From Chitinispirillum sp. (lineage in GTDB: Bacteria > Fibrobacterota > Chitinivibrionia > Chitinivibrionales > Chitinispirillaceae), in the NCBI GenBank assembly GCA_007115975.1, contig SKJJ01000068.1:1-43727 (forward strand): a stretch of DNA of 43,727 bases, given 5' to 3'. Shown one piece after another: positions 35,533 through 43,727 of this stretch (position 1 is the stretch's first letter; the number at the start of each line of letters is the position of its first letter). Under the pieces are notes generated by a model that worked only from the letters and a program-made list of their open reading frames with translations, was not told the origin of the DNA and made no database searches. The translations under genes and the position numbers were made by a program.

Positions 35533-37218
35533 TCAGCGATTAATTACCCTCAAAGGCTCCATGGAATAGGATATTGAGAAGGTCTCTTTTGCTGGTATCC
35601 CCAGCGTTCCCCGATGCACGATACGGGGTGCTGCTGCCACATCACCACTTACCCCTTTTTTTATTGAAACATCCTGCACTATGGAGTGGAATGCCGCAAA
35701 CCCAAGATAGCCATACCCGAAGTCCACCGACGTAATGGGAAGATCCTGTAAGAACCAGTGGTTATCAAATGAGAGCAATGATATCTCCCTTGGCACCGAA
35801 ACTTTTGTTGCCTTTAACCAGAGGTAGAGTTTGTGTGCGATCATATCATTGGGTGCAATAATTGCCGTTGCAGCACTCTTAGTGAGCAATGTATAACAAA
35901 AAGGAGTTAAAATTATAAGCCACGGCAAGTATGGTTTATCTAAAAACAGGTCGCTTAAAACCTCTTGATTTCTCATGGCATAGTGCAAAAAGGAGGCGAT
36001 TCCGGTTAACTTGTCCTTTTTATATTCAACCACGATTGATTGAGGCACATTTTCAAAAAGGGTTTGAGCATTATGTTCGATGTATTCCAGGGCTGTTTTG
36101 ACAAAGTCAAAAGAAGATTTTGAGAGTTTATCCAGCACATCACGCTGCTGTTTGAGATTATCTGAAGCGAACACATTCATGGAGATATCACCGCAAAAAA
36201 GCTGCGCTTCAGGACACTGTCGTTTCAGCTCCTGTTGAATCAGACTTTTACGATTCATAATCCATGGTTCATCCACGAACACCGGGAAAGCAATTTTTCT
36301 ATGTCCCAAGGAGATGAGTTGTTCCAAGGCCAATGAAACGGCATAATGCTCTGCTTCATGACACCTGACAAAATACCTTGAAGTGCTATCAAGGGGGGGG
36401 TTTTCTTTCAAGCGGTCAAACCACACAACCGGCCTTTTCAACAAGGACAGATTGCGGATCCATCGCTTAAAATCATCGACCTCTTTCTCTGCGTTTACAA
36501 TGAGTGTTCCCATGTAGCGCGTATCGAGCTTTCTTATGTAATCAAAAACGGCGTCCCCTCCGGGTCCTATAACATGCAAAGAGTCGCTGCTCTGAAAAAA
36601 GACAGGGACAAGCTGAACATTGTTAACCTCTACTTCATTCTGAAAACTTCTGCAGAAGGCTTCGAAAAAGGGTCGTTTTGCCATGTACGACCAGAAGCCT
36701 TCATGATTCTGCAGCACCAGGATAACCGGGGGGCAGAGCACAGAGACATTGGGAGAACGTTTTGCCTTAGGACCAGCAAACCACAACCGGCCCTCTTTGT
36801 AAGCAAGATTATCGGCCTCAAGCCTTCGATATGCGCCGGTAACAGCGTGGTGGGAAACATGCTCAGCTATTGCAATATATGAAACCTTGGGCAACTGGTG
36901 GCCCATTTTACAGGATCCGTTGACAATTTTTTTCTTGATCAGATCATAAATTTTGTCAACACTCTTTTTCGATTCACCCTTCAAAAGAATGGTGCTATCG
37001 GCCCGTCCGACAACACTTATTCTCCCCCCCTGGTACACATCGAGGATGTTCTTTTTTTTCAAACTATTTATGGCGGAGTGAATTGAGGTGACCGAAACGC
37101 CAAATTTCTTGGACAGGGTGCGCATTGGGGGCAGATAGACGATATCGGTCTCTCTGATAACAGCCTCTATTTTTTCAGCTATTGTTTGTGCAATTTTAGC
37201 TTTTGGCGAATTATCCAT
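35533..37218 (-). CDS. transcription regulator with two GntR helix-turn-helix domains and a LacI-type sensor
   Basis: A 561-residue DNA-binding regulator. Residues about 8-70 form a first GntR-type winged helix (LPPMRTLSKKFGVSVTSIH, then AINSLKKKNILDVYQGG). Residues about 85-150 form a second (IYDLIKKKIVNGSCKMG, LPKVSYIAIAEHVSHHAV, AYRRLEADNLAYKEG). Residues about 170-555 are a periplasmic-binding-protein-like sensor of LacI/GalR type, ending with LPITSVDFGYGYLG. One GntR domain plus such a sensor is known from AraR-type regulators; two in a row is unusual. It sits between the transketolase and GH3 genes on the same strand and is the obvious candidate regulator of the cluster, with a sugar or sugar acid as ligand. 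Its ribosome site is weak. Confidence 0.83.
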   Translation of the reverse strand: MDNSPKAKIAQTIAEKIEAVIRETDIVYLPPMRTLSKKFGVSVTSIHSAINSLKKKNILDVYQGGRISVVGRADSTILLKGESKKSVDKIYDLIKKKIVNGSCKMGHQLPKVSYIAIAEHVSHHAVTGAYRRLEADNLAYKEGRLWFAGPKAKRSPNVSVLCPPVILVLQNHEGFWSYMAKRPFFEAFCRSFQNEVEVNNVQLVPVFFQSSDSLHVIGPGGDAVFDYIRKLDTRYMGTLIVNAEKEVDDFKRWIRNLSLLKRPVVWFDRLKENPPLDSTSRYFVRCHEAEHYAVSLALEQLISLGHRKIAFPVFVDEPWIMNRKSLIQQELKRQCPEAQLFCGDISMNVFASDNLKQQRDVLDKLSKSSFDFVKTALEYIEHNAQTLFENVPQSIVVEYKKDKLTGIASFLHYAMRNQEVLSDLFLDKPYLPWLIILTPFCYTLLTKSAATAIIAPNDMIAHKLYLWLKATKVSVPREISLLSFDNHWFLQDLPITSVDFGYGYLGFAAFHSIVQDVSIKKGVSGDVAAAPRIVHRGTLGIPAKETFSISYSMEPLRVINR

Positions 37219-37625
37219 CTAAACACAATTCGTTTCATTTGAAATTTTCAGTGCTGGCTAAGTAGATGATACAATACCTTGAAAAACATTGCCACCGTTT
37301 ATCTGTTCTGCCAGAAGAAAAGTCATTTTTTTCTTGAATCATCCCAAAACATCACTACAGATTCTTTTCACAATAGTGCCGTTTTTATGATATCCAATCT
37401 GTTAGCACTCCGTTACTATGCCAAGTAGAGGTACCCGGCAATTGAAACAGCCGGGTACCTCAGAGCGCAATTGATCGTATATCCTGATAAACATGAAGAC
37501 GGGTAACATGTTTGCTGCTGCAGTGCCCAATCACCAACAATTCGTCCTGCGCCGCGCAACTGAGTCGCGGAACAGGACTAAACAACACCCTCTTCAATGT
37601 GCATTCAATCAACGAAAACGAAAGA
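37219..37625. other. intergenic stretch between transketolase and regulator genes
   Basis: No gene is seen in these 407 bases. The only clear structure is the inverted repeat at 37428-37461. The part next to the regulator should contain its promoter and possibly autoregulatory operators. Confidence 0.45.
37428..37461. repeat. 12-bp perfect inverted repeat with 10-base loop
   Basis: The arms GAGGTACCCGGC (37428-37439) and GCCGGGTACCTC (37450-37461) match perfectly. It lies about 165 bases beyond the transketolase stop and 210 bases before the regulator start. No T-run follows on either strand, so it may be an operator, an attenuator or a factor-dependent terminator. Confidence 0.55.
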
Positions 37626-39710
37626 TTACATCACGCAATCAACCGGTGATATACTGTTTAAGAGGCCGACATACTCTGCCAAATAGGCCTCAGCCTGCTT
37701 TACGACATTCTGTTTTGTATAGCCAAACTTTTCATCTAACACTTTATAGGGGGCCGAAGCACCGAACCGCTCCATGCCAATGACCCGACCCAAAGGCCCG
37801 ACCATCCCCTGCAGCGTCACTGGCAGCCCGGCAGTAAGCCCCAGCACCGGCAGATTAAAAGGAACTACAGTCTGCCGGTAATCGATTGGTTGCTCACTAA
37901 AGAGGCCTTCGGAGGGAGCTGAAACCACTCTCACGCTCATCCCCTTCTCTCTGGTCAAAACTTCGGCACTTTCGATCATGGTGCTGACTTCCGAACCATT
38001 TGCCACCAAAATCAGGTCAGGTTTACCATCACAATCGGCAACGATGTATGCCCCTCTTTGGGCTCCAAGGGCATCCACATATCGTGTTGACCCCTCTTTT
38101 GGCGGCACATCTGTGATATTCTGCCTTGAGAGAAGGAGTGCAGTGGGGACGGCTCTGTTTTCAAGAGCCATTTTCCAGGCTACCGTCGTTTCAACTGCAT
38201 CAGCAGGGCGCAGCACCAACATACTTCTTTTTCCATGGAGGTTGTCCATTTTTTCAAGCAGGCGTGCCTGTGCTTCATGCTCGATAGGCTGGTGGGTCGG
38301 ACCATCCTCACCCACCCTGAATGCATCGTGACTCCAAACATAAATAACCGGCAGCTCCATAAGTGCAGCCAAGCGCACCGCAGGTTTCATATAATCTGAA
38401 AAAGTGAAGAATGTTCCACAAGCAGCGATCACCCCGCCGTGTGACGCGATACCATTCATCACGGCAGCCATGGTAAGCTCTGCAACTCCAGCCTGTAGAA
38501 AGGCACCGGAAAAATCACCTTTTTTCAGGACGCTGCTGTTTTTCAGAAACCCATCGGTCTTATCGCTGTTTGACAAGTCTGCAGAGGAGACAATGAGATT
38601 GGAACACTTGTTCGCCAACTCACCAAGGACAGCCCCTGAAGCGGCCCGGGTTGAGATACCGGACTTCTGCTCCATGCCCTCCCAATCCATAAGCGGGATA
38701 TCGTTATTCATGTATGAGGCTAATTTTGCAGCAAGATCCGGATTTTCCTTTTCCCACTTATCCTGCTCTCTTTTTTTCTCCTGCGCAAATGCTCTCTTTT
38801 TTTTCAGTACCTCTTCATAATAGTGGGCCACATCGGGAAAAATCAAAAAGGGGTCGGCCGGATCACCACCAAGATTCTTTACGGTATTTTCAAATGATGC
38901 GCCGGTGTCAGAAAGCGGCATACCATGAGTTGAGACCTGTGACTCAAAGCTGTTGCCATCCTTATCGACAGCCCCCTTACCCATGATTGTATTGCCTATT
39001 ATCAGGGTAGGTTTTTCATCCTGCGACAGAGCACTATCCAGGGCAGTGCGGATCTGATTCTGGTCATTTCCATCGATGGTGATAACATTCCACCCCCACG
39101 CCTTATACTTTGCCTCGGTGTCCTCGCTGGTAACATCGGAGGTGGTGCTTGAGAGCTGAATCTGATTTGAATCGAAAAACATTATAAAATTGCTCAAGCC
39201 AAGGTGTCCTGCTAGCCGTCCTACCCCCTGGGAGATCTCTTCCTGCACTCCACCGTCGGAAATATAAGCATAGGTCCGGTGAGCCATCCATTCACCAAAC
39301 CGGGCAGCCAGAAACCGTTCTGCTATGGCTGAACCAAGTCCCATGGCATGTCCCTGTCCAAGAGGGCCGGAGGTGTTCTCAATACCCCGCTTAAGATCAC
39401 GCTCCGGGTGTCCGGGAGTACAACTTCCCCACTGTCTGAAATCCTTGATGTCATCTGTCGAAAAATTCCCGGCCAGTGTCAAGATAGAGTAGAGCATTGG
39501 TGACATATGACCAGGATCAAGATAAAAACGGTCACGATTAATCCAGCTTTTATCATCGGGATCCCAGTTAAGATATTCTGAATAGAGGATATTAATAAAA
39601 TCTGCTCCACCCATAGCACCTCCGGGGTGCCCTGACTTGGATTTCTCCACCATGGCGGCCGAAAGAATACGGATATTATCTGCTGCACGATTTATTGTTG
39701 CCTGTTCCAT
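37626..39710 (-). CDS. tkt: transketolase
   Basis: A 694-residue single-chain transketolase, a thiamine-diphosphate enzyme moving two-carbon units between ketose and aldose phosphates. The N-terminal domain has KSGHPGGAMGGAD and DPGHMSPMLYS, and the cofactor motif SDGGVQEE ends at DSNQ with the magnesium ligands. The pyrimidine domain starts near residue 350 and contains AGVAELTMAAVMNGIA with the catalytic Glu. The phosphate-binding HDAFRVGEDGPTHQP follows. The C-terminal domain ends with GLLNSISPVDCVM. AAAGGAGG precedes the ATG. It lies upstream of the uronate cluster on the same strand and would process pentose phosphates made by Gnd. Confidence 0.95.
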   Translation of the reverse strand: MEQATINRAADNIRILSAAMVEKSKSGHPGGAMGGADFINILYSEYLNWDPDDKSWINRDRFYLDPGHMSPMLYSILTLAGNFSTDDIKDFRQWGSCTPGHPERDLKRGIENTSGPLGQGHAMGLGSAIAERFLAARFGEWMAHRTYAYISDGGVQEEISQGVGRLAGHLGLSNFIMFFDSNQIQLSSTTSDVTSEDTEAKYKAWGWNVITIDGNDQNQIRTALDSALSQDEKPTLIIGNTIMGKGAVDKDGNSFESQVSTHGMPLSDTGASFENTVKNLGGDPADPFLIFPDVAHYYEEVLKKKRAFAQEKKREQDKWEKENPDLAAKLASYMNNDIPLMDWEGMEQKSGISTRAASGAVLGELANKCSNLIVSSADLSNSDKTDGFLKNSSVLKKGDFSGAFLQAGVAELTMAAVMNGIASHGGVIAACGTFFTFSDYMKPAVRLAALMELPVIYVWSHDAFRVGEDGPTHQPIEHEAQARLLEKMDNLHGKRSMLVLRPADAVETTVAWKMALENRAVPTALLLSRQNITDVPPKEGSTRYVDALGAQRGAYIVADCDGKPDLILVANGSEVSTMIESAEVLTREKGMSVRVVSAPSEGLFSEQPIDYRQTVVPFNLPVLGLTAGLPVTLQGMVGPLGRVIGMERFGASAPYKVLDEKFGYTKQNVVKQAEAYLAEYVGLLNSISPVDCVM

Positions 39711-39776
39711 CTCTTTAACTCCTCCTTTAATTCTTATAGATATGTTGATTTTCTTTTTGAAAATTATGACTGTTAT

Positions 39777-40166
39777 TTATACGTTGTTTTGTCTGTTGTT
39801 ATTCCTGATCTCTGCACCTGTCTTTCCCCTGACAGACCAATTCTCCAACGCTGGTTCACGAATTCGTATGTATATGTCATTTGATTCGATTCCCATCTGC
39901 TGCAGATTTTTGCCCAGAAAGGAAAAAAACAACTCTTTTTCCTGCTGTTTTTTCCCTGGCATCATATCCACCTCAATTGAGGCATAATTATCTGAACAGA
40001 TTTGGGGGACCACCAGGTCACAATGATCATATTCATTCACCCGAAAGTGCAAAATATCTTTTTCTATTTTGAATGCTTCATTATAAGATTTTTTGATCTG
40101 GGCAATGATATTTTTTTTCTGCTCTTTTGATCGCCCCTCAAACATCACAAGATTGATTACCGGCAT
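39777..40166 (-). CDS. tautomerase superfamily protein
   Basis: A 129-residue protein of the 4-oxalocrotonate tautomerase/MIF superfamily. The sequence begins Met-Pro-Val-Ile, so after Met removal the catalytic amino-terminal proline is present. The first half follows the beta-alpha-beta pattern (INLVMFEGRSKEQKKNIIAQI) and the second half repeats it (ASIEVDMMPGKKQQEKELFF), as expected for a fused-type subunit. The last 15 residues are polar and probably disordered. Members catalyse keto-enol tautomerisation of small acids. It is transcribed just ahead of transketolase (66 bases), so a role on a uronate or keto-acid intermediate is conceivable but not shown. Confidence 0.75.
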   Translation of the reverse strand: MPVINLVMFEGRSKEQKKNIIAQIKKSYNEAFKIEKDILHFRVNEYDHCDLVVPQICSDNYASIEVDMMPGKKQQEKELFFSFLGKNLQQMGIESNDIYIRIREPALENWSVRGKTGAEIRNNNRQNNV

Positions 40167-40265
40167 ATTATCCCCTAAAACCCCTTATCAAAGTTGACCG
40201 TATCTACTCCATTTTCCCAAAAGCCAGAAGTTTTTTCCCAGCGTGATAACCAAAAAAGAGTACCA

Positions 40266-40991
40266 TTAACGATCTCTTACAAACCTGAGAGAAAAAGCAT
40301 GACCCTTATCGATAGATTCACGAAAAAAATCACCTTTTCTGTAGGTTACATAGCGAAAAAAAGCGAATGTTTCACTCCGCTCCGTACTACTCCACCAATA
40401 ACCCAATCGCCTCATTCCATCAAAATGCCCGAAGTAACAGCGGGACCCTGCTGGCACCGCTGCAAATCCACTGCTGTTATTACTCCTTTGGTCATTACCA
40501 ACATCACCGGTTTCTCCGTGCGAAGACCACACCCCGGCACTGGAAGCCAGTGCACTCCCTATTTTAAATCCCGAAGTTGTCTGATCCCAATTGTGCCCGT
40601 TATCAACCAAATAATTTGCCAGAACATCCCAGTCGTCATCGGTGGGAACCCTCCACCCTTTTGGAGCTATCTGTCTGGGATTTTCGGTACTAACCACCCA
40701 CCAGTTATAAAGGGCTCCAAATTTTTCAATTGAATCCCGATCTGTTGTATTGTTGTAATAGGAGAACGCCGGTGTACTCAATTCGTTCCACTCTTCAATT
40801 GCTTTAACTTGGGGAAGCGGTGTACCACAGTTGTATCTGGTTGTCCTTGCATTCTCTGCAGTCCACTCCAGACTACCGATGGCAACAATGTTATATACGT
40901 TACCATCAACATCCCTGACCGTTGTAGCATACAACCCAGAAAACAGGGCAAAAACAGTAACTAAACTTACCGCACTCTTACAGATTTTCAT
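40266..40991 (-). CDS. secreted FISUMP-domain protein
   Basis: A 241-residue FISUMP protein. I start at the ATG behind AGGAG (5-base spacing), which gives a clean signal peptide (MKICKSAVSLVTVFALFSGLYA, cut at about residue 22). The longer frame from 41072 adds 27 unlikely residues. The mature domain has NVYNIVAIGSLEWTAEN, FGALYNWWVV, APKGWRVPTDDDW, SSGFAAVPAGSR and GYWWSSTER, closely parallel to the FISUMP protein at 20476. The domain is abundant in Fibrobacterota surface proteins; its binding partner is unknown. It carries no sorting domain, so it is probably periplasmic or freely secreted. It precedes the tautomerase gene by about 100 bases. Confidence 0.87.
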   Translation of the reverse strand: MKICKSAVSLVTVFALFSGLYATTVRDVDGNVYNIVAIGSLEWTAENARTTRYNCGTPLPQVKAIEEWNELSTPAFSYYNNTTDRDSIEKFGALYNWWVVSTENPRQIAPKGWRVPTDDDWDVLANYLVDNGHNWDQTTSGFKIGSALASSAGVWSSHGETGDVGNDQRSNNSSGFAAVPAGSRCYFGHFDGMRRLGYWWSSTERSETFAFFRYVTYRKGDFFRESIDKGHAFSLRFVRDR

Positions 40992-41587
40992 ATACACTCC
41001 TTTGCTGGTCTCTTCGCTTACACTATTCAGGATACAATTCCACCCTTCAGGTTGATAACCGCTGGGGGACACTTATTATAATATAACTTCTTCCCCAATA
41101 TCTTGTTTGTTGAATCTGTTTAGTCTATAGTGGTCTTCTCAGTGGTGCAATATTTCATAGCGCTGCACCTGTATTAATCTACAAACTACCACACAATTGC
41201 ATCAAGTATCTTTGTGGCCGCATGGCTCATTTGTTCATTCTTACCTGCGCAGACAACACCCTCTGCCTCCGTACTCTTATCCAGATCTGAACAAGCGGCT
41301 TGCGATAGCAGCACCTTTAGCTTTGAACAGATCCACAGATGGATGAACACACTTGGGGTATCGGGAAATGAGCTAAAAAACAGAGAAGGAGAATACACAG
41401 TGGCAGATGGCCTGGTGGGGGAAACGGGTTTGGACCAGGAGCTGATCCTGCCCCCTGGTGGGGTGTTGTATGCTTAACAACAAGCAGTCCGCCCCAGGCG
41501 GTGAGCCGTTGCAGTCGGTATGGAGGTACGTTTGATTACCACGACACAAACAGCAACGACCTTTCTGTTGAGACCTCACCTTTGGAC
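40992..41587. other. intergenic stretch without a recognised gene
   Basis: About 600 bases separate the FISUMP gene from the next protein. Short frames exist on both strands, but none resembles a protein I know. The sub-stretch 41410-41470 is GC-rich and repeats CCTGGTGGGG-like words (41415, 41454) with partial self-complementarity. It could be a decayed element or a terminator region. Confidence 0.35.
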
Positions 41588-43726
41588 CTATCTTTTAACC
41601 GATACTTTTACTTGTCGATTTGCCAGAACTGATCCGTTTTCACCATCAATAACATTCACCTTTATAAGATATGTTCCCTCGGAAACATATCTGCCATTTT
41701 CATTAGTGGTATCCCAGGTGTGCAGAAACACTCTGGGGTTGTAATCATTTTTAAGATCCCCTACATGGAGTAGGTTTCCGAGATTATCATACACTGCAAT
41801 GCGTCCCTCAATTTTTACGGTAACAACCCCCAGACTAATAACTTCCGCCAGAACGGTTATGCCCTCTTGAACGGGTAAACCATCTCTTCCACCATACCCA
41901 GCATCTCCAATCCGGTATGGATTGGGACCCACTTTTATAGTGATTTTAACGGGGGTTTCTGCTATTTCCAGTTGCACACGTCTGTTTATCGGATTATCCT
42001 GAACATTTTGGGATTGGTCTGTTATACCTGCCCGAGGATTGATATAGAGAGAGTCACCCTCCTGCACGGTCTCCTGTGAACCCATGAAATCGATAATGAG
42101 GAAAGTAAAGGTTTCCCGGTTAGAGGAGCGGACATTTTCAAGTATGAGTCGATATTCACCCCCCCCCTGATACGGAACAAATATGAACGGCTCATCAAAA
42201 TTTATAACATCCGAGCGCAATCTTTCACTGAAACTTACAATCAGTGTATCTATTCCGGGTTCACCCTCTACGAGCTCTCCACTGATATAGTTAGCGCTTT
42301 TTATAACAGGTGCGGCTCTGTCATTCACCATACTCTGAATGGGTTCAGAAAAACCACCAACATTTACAGTTGCAAGCAAGCGACCCTCAGTCCTGATTTT
42401 TTCGTTATCAGGAATAATGACTATCACCGAGCTGTTCGATGGGGAGGAAAAAGAGATGGTCCTGACCCCCATATCTTCTCCATCAGCCCACTGTAAATGT
42501 GCGCTTGCATCGTTAAGCGAAACGTCTTTGTTAAAATGTATAACTACACTATCGATAACCCCGTCCGCATTTTGGTCATAATAGAAAGCAGAATCGATCT
42601 CCGGGGGTACTTCACGTAAAGTCAAAACAACGGGTTTATTGTTCGGGTGTACCCCAACCCCATATACATCCCGCACATTACCATCAGGGTTAAACCGCAA
42701 ACTGTCGCCCACCATGGGGGGGTTGTCCTGATCAGCACCCCGAACAGTCAGCCGGTATATCCATTGACCTTGGATTTGATTCTGCGTTTGCACTATGTCC
42801 TCTACAAACAGATCAGACCTACCCCCGGTGGTTGGTTTAATGAGTTGAAGTGACTCACCCAGAAGAGTTACGGCGGGATCCCTGAGTGGCTCTGTAAAAG
42901 AGAGATACAGTATATCAGGCTGACCAAAATCATTGTTTTCCAGCAATACTCCGGTAGCGATCAATGGCCCGACACTGTCTACCACACGAAAATCACTGTG
43001 CGGAGGAACCTCAGGAGTAAAGGGGTTATGGTAACTTGAAACCCCAAGTAAATTTTGGCCGGTGAAGGTGGTAATTCTTTCCGGAAACGGATCCGGCAGG
43101 AGTACAGACAACCGCCTTCGATTAGCAGGATTTATTCTCAAATAACTGCTGCCACTGATAGTCCTTTTGTGGCCGTTTTTTGATGGCCAATAGATCTGTA
43201 TTGAGTCTGGTATATTCCGCAGTTCATCAGTATAGAGAATGGAGATACGATTGACACTTCCATCTCCGCTGTCGGCATACACTGCCCCGTATTCTATACC
43301 GGGGGTCAGTTCAACAAAATTGATTTGAGACTTTTCATTACCCATGACATCATCATTATCAACCATCTCTACCCGCAGTGTGCCATTATCAACATTACCC
43401 GTTCCAGTCACCCATATCTGGACAATTCCACCCTTGAGTGCTGCTGTTTGAACCGGAGTTGGAGAATCTTCACTTGTATAGATTGCAAGACTATCTACAG
43501 TCATGAACTCGATTTCTGCATCGTAATTTGCAAGGGAGGATCTCCCATCTGTACCGTATTCCATCACTTTTATTGTTACCGGTTTTCTCTCACCGATGGT
43601 CCCTTCAAGGCGGGGCGGATAGTGCTCCTGAGTAGTATCGCCGTAAAAAATCTGAATGCTGTCTCTGGCCCTGCTTACCCGCATGTATGCGGTATCTGCA
43701 GCGCTGTTTAGCAGAGTGGCAGTCAC
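41588..43726 (-). CDS. large extracellular Ig-like repeat protein, C-terminal part (truncated by window edge)
   Basis: The last 712 residues of a larger protein whose start lies beyond the right edge. It is strand-rich, acidic and without cysteine clusters. At least three Ig-like units of SbsA/CopC type can be seen. Each opens with a proline-rich link and then a pattern such as DTLIVSFSERL, DILYLSFTEPL or DSVVIHFNKDV. The final 120 residues are a FlgD-like/type IX-like sorting module: KVGPNPYRIGD, IAVYDNLGNLL, HTWDTTNENGRYVSEGTYLI and VKVSVKR. It is probably a surface or secreted adhesin or cell-envelope protein. Neighbouring genes give no further clue. Confidence 0.8.
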   Translation of the reverse strand: MTATLLNSAADTAYMRVSRARDSIQIFYGDTTQEHYPPRLEGTIGERKPVTIKVMEYGTDGRSSLANYDAEIEFMTVDSLAIYTSEDSPTPVQTAALKGGIVQIWVTGTGNVDNGTLRVEMVDNDDVMGNEKSQINFVELTPGIEYGAVYADSGDGSVNRISILYTDELRNIPDSIQIYWPSKNGHKRTISGSSYLRINPANRRRLSVLLPDPFPERITTFTGQNLLGVSSYHNPFTPEVPPHSDFRVVDSVGPLIATGVLLENNDFGQPDILYLSFTEPLRDPAVTLLGESLQLIKPTTGGRSDLFVEDIVQTQNQIQGQWIYRLTVRGADQDNPPMVGDSLRFNPDGNVRDVYGVGVHPNNKPVVLTLREVPPEIDSAFYYDQNADGVIDSVVIHFNKDVSLNDASAHLQWADGEDMGVRTISFSSPSNSSVIVIIPDNEKIRTEGRLLATVNVGGFSEPIQSMVNDRAAPVIKSANYISGELVEGEPGIDTLIVSFSERLRSDVINFDEPFIFVPYQGGGEYRLILENVRSSNRETFTFLIIDFMGSQETVQEGDSLYINPRAGITDQSQNVQDNPINRRVQLEIAETPVKITIKVGPNPYRIGDAGYGGRDGLPVQEGITVLAEVISLGVVTVKIEGRIAVYDNLGNLLHVGDLKNDYNPRVFLHTWDTTNENGRYVSEGTYLIKVNVIDGENGSVLANRQVKVSVKR

Positions 43727-43727
43727 C

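Noticed and set aside
41214-41477. Plus-strand frame of 87 codons in the last long gap
   Set aside because: No ribosome site, no recognisable domain and an odd composition; overlapping frames exist on the other strand, so I left it as intergenic.

Overview
The window most likely comes from a Fibrobacterota bacterium, probably close to Chitinispirillia; the genus is inference. Three things support this. There are two FISUMP-domain proteins (the Fibrobacter succinogenes major paralogous domain). Several extracellular proteins end in type IX-like or FlgD-like C-terminal sorting modules. Signal transduction genes are unusually dense: two histidine kinases, two stand-alone response regulators, an adenylate cyclase, a diguanylate cyclase and a sugar-sensor/phosphatase fusion. 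I see no rRNA, tRNA, CRISPR array, prophage or intact insertion sequence.

Layout. 0.1-5.1 kb (+): a compact signalling operon of soluble histidine kinase, receiver-HDOD protein, receiver/coiled-coil protein and a FapA/DUF342 protein, behind a good sigma70-type promoter. 5.1-20.4 kb: mixed single genes. These are a COG2509-type flavoprotein, adenylate cyclase, TraB protein, uracil-DNA glycosylase, a Cache hybrid histidine kinase, an acetyltransferase, a small lipoprotein, asparagine synthetase AsnA, a GGDEF protein, a secreted PL14 polysaccharide lyase and an EamA transporter. Intergenic spaces here carry a period-6 degenerate repeat and decayed gene fragments. 20.5-41 kb, all on the minus strand: a uronate-catabolism cluster with its own unusual regulators. 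41.6 kb to the right edge (-): the C-terminal part of a large extracellular Ig-like protein.

How the cluster may work. The DUF2264 glycosidase-like protein and the NagZ-type GH3 enzyme could release glucuronate (and an amino sugar) from imported oligosaccharides. UxaC would turn glucuronate into fructuronate, and an SDR would reduce that to D-mannonate. The standard next enzyme, mannonate dehydratase (UxuA), is not here, and neither is the KDPG aldolase. Instead there is a LarA-type nickel-pincer racemase/epimerase homologue with its cofactor residues at canonical spacing, then 6-phosphogluconate dehydrogenase, a PfkB kinase and, upstream, transketolase. D-mannonate and D-gluconate are C2 epimers, and C2 epimerisation of hydroxyacids is LarA chemistry. 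I therefore infer a route in which mannonate is epimerised to gluconate, phosphorylated, and decarboxylated by Gnd into the pentose phosphate pathway. This is the most interesting proposal in the window and remains untested.

The secreted PL14 lyase keeps the active-site pattern of the glucuronate-recognising Chlorella virus enzyme vAL-1, which fits a glucuronate-rich polymer as the outside substrate. No uronate transporter is visible.
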